Origin: an uncultured Psychroserpens sp.
Lineage (GTDB): Bacteria > Bacteroidota > Bacteroidia > Flavobacteriales > Flavobacteriaceae
NCBI GenBank assembly: GCA_947489585.1
Contig: CANLEE010000004.1
Span: forward strand, 186,001-250,000
Length of the DNA: 64,000 bases
Direction: 5' to 3'
Shown here: in pieces, positions 60,676 to 64,000 of the stretch
Layout: every line of letters begins with the position of its first letter
Numbering within the stretch: position 1 is the first letter of the stretch
Position numbers and translations under genes: made by a program
Notes under the pieces: generated by a model
The model's input: only the letters and a program-made list of their open reading frames with translations
Told to the model about the DNA's origin: nothing
The model's database searches: none

Positions 60676-62361
60676 TTATTTTCTATAAAAGGTTGTTTCA
60701 AATGTAGTACTATTTCCAACATTATCTGTAACAATTATTTTGAGATTGTTTTCAGTAGTTGTACTTATACCATCTTCAAAATCATAAGTTAAGGTGTCTT
60801 TTTTATAATCATACTCCATTAAAATCCATTGACCATTGATGGTTGCTCTATAATTACTTATTCCAGACAAGTCATCATCAATCTTCACTTTTAAATGATT
60901 GAGTTTGCTTAACCATTTACCACTTTGAAAATTCACAGCTTTAATAGTTGGGCTAACAGTATCTCTAGCTAATGCAAATGTTCCAAGTGATTTCGTTCTT
61001 GCTGATAATAGATTACCAATGCGTTTTGTGCTTATATAACTCGGTTTTTGGTAATAACCGTATAAACTGGCTATAAATAATTTGTCTTTTTGATCATCTG
61101 CATAGTTTTTAATATCATATGTGATGGTATAACTCTTAATTAATGGGATAATATTTCTATGTAATTTTAGTGTGTCATTTCGCACACTGAAATCAATATG
61201 AAAATCTTCATAAAAAGAGTTTGTTGGGAAGTAAACCTTAACATTATCTTCTTCTAATTCATTAACTTGATCGGCAAAGATATAGGTGCTTGGTTTGAGT
61301 TCAGGAGCTTCAAGAATCTCTTTTGCAGGTTTTCCTTTTACAGGAATTGAAAGCCATGATTCATTACCTTTAAAGTCTCTTAGTCGCACTTTGTATAAAG
61401 AGCTTGTGCTGTCTTCAACCTTTATGTAGCCATTGTTGTCAACATCTTTAAGCATGCTTAAAGTATTTCCTGATTGCACAAATAATTTTTGAATTCTAGA
61501 TTTTTTTTCTTTAAATATTTCATAGTCGATATAACGATTTAGGTGTCTTGTTTCGTCAAAACTGAAGCGTTTAAAATCCATTTCAAAGCTTTTATTTCCA
61601 TTATAAAAGGCTTGAATATTACTCAATCCGTTTTTATTGTTTGCTAAATCTTGCTGATCATAACTCACAACCCCAAATCCAATATCTCCAAGCGCTTCAA
61701 TAGGTTCGGTGCTGTAATCTCCATTTTTATGAGGAATTAATCGTAATTCTTTGCGTTGTTTTGAATTCTCTACATGGGAGCTTCTGTTTTTTGGATAGGC
61801 GTATACAGCTGAAAGAAATGGACGTTTGGTGTCTTTTATATCGATTCCGAAAAGCATTGGGTTTATTGGACGTTCTTCATTATCTCTAATTTCAAAATGC
61901 AAGTGTGGTCCACCAGAGCTACCACTATTACCAGAAAAAGCAACTATTTCATCTGTTGTGACTGGTAACTCATCAATTGATGGAAACATTTCTACTTCAT
62001 AGCTTTCTTTTTCATATTGACAAGCCTTGACGTACTTCTGAATTTTGGGAGAAAACTTTTCCAAATGCGCATAAACACTTACATAACCATTTGGATGAGT
62101 AATGTATAGCGCTTTTCCATAACCATAATGGGACACTTTAATACGGCTAACATACCCTTGAGCTGCCGCATAGATTTTTAGACCTGTACGTTGTTGTGTT
62201 TTGATATCAAGACCAGAATGAAAATGATTTGAACGTAATTCGGCAAACGTACCAGATAATACTAGAGTAACATCTAATGGGTTTCTAAAATAATCTTGAG
62301 GATAAGGTGATTGACTGAAACTAAATTGAGAGATAAAAACTAAAACAAAAAGATATTTCAT
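60676..62361 (-). CDS. M23 family metallopeptidase
   Basis: 561 residues from ATG 62361 (another in-frame ATG at 62367 would add MH). Signal peptide (to ~SQFSFSQS), then an LytM/M23 domain: LDVTLVLSGTFAELRSNHFHSGLDI (His, Asp of HxxxD), KALYITHPNGYVSVYAHL and GGPHLHFEIRDN (HxH). A C-terminal ~350-residue beta-rich region follows. It should cut peptidoglycan or act at division/envelope. It is a separate unit upstream of a dyad-rich intergenic region with zapA genes divergent. Confidence 0.9.
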   Translation of the reverse strand: MKYLFVLVFISQFSFSQSPYPQDYFRNPLDVTLVLSGTFAELRSNHFHSGLDIKTQQRTGLKIYAAAQGYVSRIKVSHYGYGKALYITHPNGYVSVYAHLEKFSPKIQKYVKACQYEKESYEVEMFPSIDELPVTTDEIVAFSGNSGSSGGPHLHFEIRDNEERPINPMLFGIDIKDTKRPFLSAVYAYPKNRSSHVENSKQRKELRLIPHKNGDYSTEPIEALGDIGFGVVSYDQQDLANNKNGLSNIQAFYNGNKSFEMDFKRFSFDETRHLNRYIDYEIFKEKKSRIQKLFVQSGNTLSMLKDVDNNGYIKVEDSTSSLYKVRLRDFKGNESWLSIPVKGKPAKEILEAPELKPSTYIFADQVNELEEDNVKVYFPTNSFYEDFHIDFSVRNDTLKLHRNIIPLIKSYTITYDIKNYADDQKDKLFIASLYGYYQKPSYISTKRIGNLLSARTKSLGTFALARDTVSPTIKAVNFQSGKWLSKLNHLKVKIDDDLSGISNYRATINGQWILMEYDYKKDTLTYDFEDGISTTTENNLKIIVTDNVGNSTTFETTFYRK

Positions 62362-62372
62362 ATGCATAATAG

Positions 62373-62397
62373 TTTACGTTAAGGTTGTTAACGTAAA
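62373..62397. promoter_or_regulatory. Perfect 10-base inverted repeat before the M23 peptidase
   Basis: TTTACGTTAA-GGTTG-TTAACGTAAA is a perfect 10-pair dyad, 11 bases upstream of the ATG at 62361. It is not followed by a T-run on either strand, so it looks more like an operator or 5'-leader hairpin than a terminator. The mixed-sequence ACGTTAA arms make it less likely to be chance than the AT-only dyads of this region. Confidence 0.5.
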
Positions 62398-62414
62398 AAT
62401 ATTGATTTTAATTT

Positions 62415-62436
62415 AATATAGAAAATAATCTATATT
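62415..62436. promoter_or_regulatory. Inverted repeat in the M23/zapA divergent region
   Basis: AATATAGA-N6-TCTATATT is a perfect 8-base dyad. A further perfect 7-base dyad, ATAGTAA-CTTGT-TTACTAT, lies at 62520-62538. The whole 62368-62646 interval (279 bases) contains no ORF of note; it holds these dyads and a TAnnTTTG box. Confidence 0.35.
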
Positions 62437-62613
62437 GATTCATTTAATTATTTCGGAGTCAATATCAGTAAAAAAGTAAAAATAACAAACAAAAACTTAT
62501 AAAAATGACTTAAAGCATAATAGTAACTTGTTTACTATAAGCGATTATCACTAAGAACTGTTGATAATTTAAAAATTAATAGAAAAACAATTGCTATTTT
62601 TCAGTTAGTATGT

Positions 62614-62621
62614 TAACTTTG
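62614..62621 (+). promoter_or_regulatory. Candidate -7 box for the coiled-coil/zapA operon
   Basis: TAACTTTG matches TAnnTTTG. A TTG at 62591-62593 lies 20 bases upstream as a possible -33 element. It is 26 bases before the ATG at 62647. Confidence 0.45.
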
Positions 62622-62646
62622 TTTCATCAGTATTGAAATTTGTTAA

Positions 62647-62937
62647 ATGAGTAAAATTGAAGATGTTGTAGATTCTTTAGAGAATAAAATCAGTAAAGTT
62701 TTGCATAAACTTGAAGTGTTAAAACAGACTAACGCTAAGATTTCTGAAGAATTAACAATACAACAACAGAAAAATATTCAGCAACAAGAAGACATAAGTT
62801 CTTGGGTTGAAAAATATGAAACACTCAAAATGGCAAACTCATTACTGGGCAGTGACGAGAATAACAGAGAAACAAAGCTCAAAATAAATACATTAATTAG
62901 AGATATTGATCATTGTATTGCGCAACTATCTGAATAA
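62647..62937 (+). CDS. Coiled-coil protein upstream of zapA (ZapB-like candidate)
   Basis: A 96-residue, almost entirely helical protein: IEDVVDSLENKISKVLHKLEVLKQTNAKISEELTIQQQKNIQQQEDISSW with heptad-like hydrophobic spacing (~1-55), then KYETLKMANSLLG and a C-terminal helix KLKINTLIRDIDHCIAQL. It lies 15 bases upstream of zapA on the same strand. ZapB of Proteobacteria is a small coiled-coil partner of ZapA; by size, shape and position this may be a functional analogue, though sequence homology cannot be claimed. Confidence 0.7.
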   Translation: MSKIEDVVDSLENKISKVLHKLEVLKQTNAKISEELTIQQQKNIQQQEDISSWVEKYETLKMANSLLGSDENNRETKLKINTLIRDIDHCIAQLSE

Positions 62938-62952
62938 TGTTAATTAATTGTA

Positions 62953-63246
62953 ATGGCAGAACAGCTTAAAATAAAGCTATCTATAGCAAACCGCGTATAT
63001 CCTTTAACGATTGCGCCTAGTCAGGAAGAAGGTTTGCGTAAGGCGGCTAAAAAGATTGAAGCCATGATAAGTCAGTTTGAGCAAAACTATTCTGTGAGAG
63101 ATAAGCAAGATGTTTTAGCCATGTGCGCATTGCAGTTTGCATCTCAAGTGGAACAGAAAACAATAGATAAAGCCAGTGTAAGTGAAGAAGTAGAAGAGAA
63201 GCTTAATGCTTTAGATCAATTACTTCACAAACATTTAAGTGCATAA
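62953..63246 (+). CDS. zapA: Cell division protein ZapA
   Basis: A 97-residue ZapA. LKIKLSIANRVYPLTIAPSQEEGLRKAAKKIEAMISQFEQ is the typical N-domain (IxNRxYPLxI and EExxLRxAAxxI), followed by the C-terminal coiled-coil helix (~60-97). It binds FtsZ and bundles protofilaments. Followed by the 6S-like RNA and rny; zapA next to 6S RNA is known in other bacterial groups. Confidence 0.92.
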   Translation: MAEQLKIKLSIANRVYPLTIAPSQEEGLRKAAKKIEAMISQFEQNYSVRDKQDVLAMCALQFASQVEQKTIDKASVSEEVEEKLNALDQLLHKHLSA

Positions 63247-63274
63247 CGTTCTTTTAAATAAACAATAGGTTACT

Positions 63275-63461
63275 GCCTACATTAGTTATTATTTTTTGAT
63301 AAACTCAACGTTAATTCTTTAAAAAGGGTGAGTTTAAGTTGTAAAACCGTGCTGCTAATACTGATTTCTCAGTGTTTGGGCAGATTTTTGATCAGCTTGT
63401 TAGCCCTAAACTTGTATTTAAGGAGTTTATACAGAATCCAAAACTGATGTAGGCTTTTTTT
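63275..63461 (+). ncRNA. 6S-like small RNA (6S-Flavo type candidate)
   Basis: The 236-base zapA-rny gap has no ORF but a long-range RNA fold. GCCTACATTAG (63275-63285) pairs with CTGATGTAGGC (63444-63454; one G-U), directly followed by T7 as a built-in terminator. Inside, ATAAACTC (63299-63306) pairs with GAGTTTAT (63423-63430). A further stem, GTTTGGGC (63374-63381) with GCCCTAAAC (63413-63421), and the hairpin ACTGA-TTTC-TCAGT (63360-63373) lie within. The size (~180 nt), closed rod shape and place downstream of zapA are as expected of 6S RNA, which binds RNA polymerase. The 6S-Flavo family exists in Flavobacteriia; identity is inferred, not searched. Confidence 0.75.
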
Positions 63462-63482
63462 ATATATAAACACTAACTAAAC

Positions 63483-64000
63483 ATGGATACGAACACAATT
63501 TTAATGATTGTTGGAGGCTTAGTACTTGGCATAGTACTTGGATATATTATTGCAAAATCATTAGAGAAAAATAATGCTTCTAAACTTATAAAAGACGCTA
63601 AGAATGATGCAGATTTAATTATAAAACAAGCCAAAAACGAAGGAGAATCTATTAAGAAGGATAAGATGCTTCAGGCCAAAGAAAAATTTATAGAGCTTAA
63701 AGCTGAGCATGAGAAAGTCATTTTATCACGTGATAAGAAAATGGCCGAAGCTGAAAAGCGTACACGAGATAAAGAGTCACAAATCTCTAGCGAATTGGCT
63801 AAAAACAAAAAATCAAACCAATCATTAGAAGAAAAAATAAAAGATTACGATTTTCGTCTAGAATTTTTAGAAAAGAAAAAGGATGAAGTCGAAAAGGCGC
63901 ATAAGAGCCAAATAAAACAACTTGAAGTTATCTCAGGTTTATCTGCCGAAGATGCTAAAACACAGTTGGTAGAATCACTAAAAGGTGAGGCTAAAACTGA
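63483..64000 (+). CDS. rny: Ribonuclease Y, 5' part (cut by window end)
   Basis: Residues 1-172 of an open frame that continues past the right edge. It opens [20 protein letters not shown], an N-terminal membrane helix (~5-23), followed by a long charged coiled coil ([39 protein letters not shown]) typical of RNase Y. The later part begins [24 protein letters not shown], matching the linker before the KH domain of RNase Y. The catalytic HD domain lies outside the window. RNase Y starts mRNA decay at the membrane. Confidence 0.9.
   Translation, partial: MDTNTILMIVGGLVLGIVLGYIIAKSLEKNNASKLIKDAKNDADLIIKQAKNEGESIKKDKMLQAKEKFIELKAEHEKVILSRDKKMAEAEKRTRDKESQISSELAKNKKSNQSLEEKIKDYDFRLEFLEKKKDEVEKAHKSQIKQLEVISGLSAEDAKTQLVESLKGEAKT

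Noticed and set aside
1..64000. CRISPR array, insertion sequence, rRNA or tRNA
   Set aside because: No regularly spaced direct repeats, transposase, inverted-terminal element or tRNA-like fold was found; gaps are short and mostly explained.

Overview
The window is a gene-dense, AT-rich stretch of chromosome from a member of the Flavobacteriaceae (Bacteroidota). The evidence is taxon-specific content: gliding genes gldF and gldG beside dnaN, two proteins with type IX secretion (T9SS) type A C-terminal sorting domains, lipoproteins with acidic residues just after the lipobox cysteine, a TonB-dependent receptor with an N-terminal CarboxypepD-like domain, DUF4294/DUF4268/DUF6048/DUF6452/DUF6768 proteins, a PhoH gene starting with TTG, and upstream motifs of the form TAnnTTTG instead of sigma70 boxes. 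There is no rRNA, tRNA, CRISPR array, transposase, integrase or prophage block. It reads as ordinary core chromosome with a few accessory pieces.

Layout. 1-4300: a secreted sugar-dehydrogenase-like T9SS cargo protein, a DUF4870 protein, a surface lipoprotein and an unknown membrane protein. 4341-10039 (minus): dnaN, then the gldF / small gene / gldG block with a BamE-like gene embedded between the two gliding genes, then a membrane protein, an ABM-fold protein and a SAM hydrolase; phoH and purC diverge from this (10238-12205). 12287-14207 (minus): a lipoprotein and a membrane acyltransferase. 14297-20842 (plus): an alanine symporter, a two-subunit solute symporter, acetyl-CoA synthetase, a tiny lysine-rich protein and a proline-iminopeptidase-like lipoprotein, together an apparent acetate/amino-acid uptake group. 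20918: an isolated contractile-tail tube gene. 21383-27441: an MFS exporter, an Lrp regulator divergent from a PLP decarboxylase, two DinB-fold proteins, a GNAT enzyme and an amidohydrolase.

27442-31006 (minus): a three-gene biotin-dependent acyl-CoA carboxylase (carboxyltransferase, biotin carboxylase, biotin carrier). 31094-34670 (minus): PrsW-like protease, NUDIX hydrolase, class V aminotransferase, M42 peptidase. 34807-41859 (plus): an ABC ATPase with a 1216-residue permease fused to an M1-like metallopeptidase, then a DUF4294 protein, a hemolysin-III protein and an unknown secreted protein. 41862-48606: small proteins, a ZIP transporter, three methyltransferases including RlmD, and envelope proteins DUF6452/DUF6048. 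48713-51595 (plus): an SRPBCC protein, an ECF sigma factor, a DUF6768 membrane protein and ornithine aminotransferase. 51673-55966: small membrane proteins, a second T9SS protein, an Smr protein and a TSP3-repeat lipoprotein. 56096-62361: a cysteine desulfurase, an unknown secreted protein, a TonB receptor and an M23 peptidase. 62647-64000: a coiled-coil protein, zapA, a 6S-like non-coding RNA and the 5' part of rny (RNase Y), cut by the window edge.

The most unusual points are the BamE-like gene translationally coupled inside gldFG, the orphan tail-tube gene, the M1-like domain without a GxMEN motif fused to an ABC permease, the SRPBCC/ECF/DUF6768 cassette, the dyad-rich intergenic region 62368-62646, and the structured RNA between zapA and rny. 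No large undescribed multi-gene system is evident. All family calls rest on reading motifs by eye; no database search was run.
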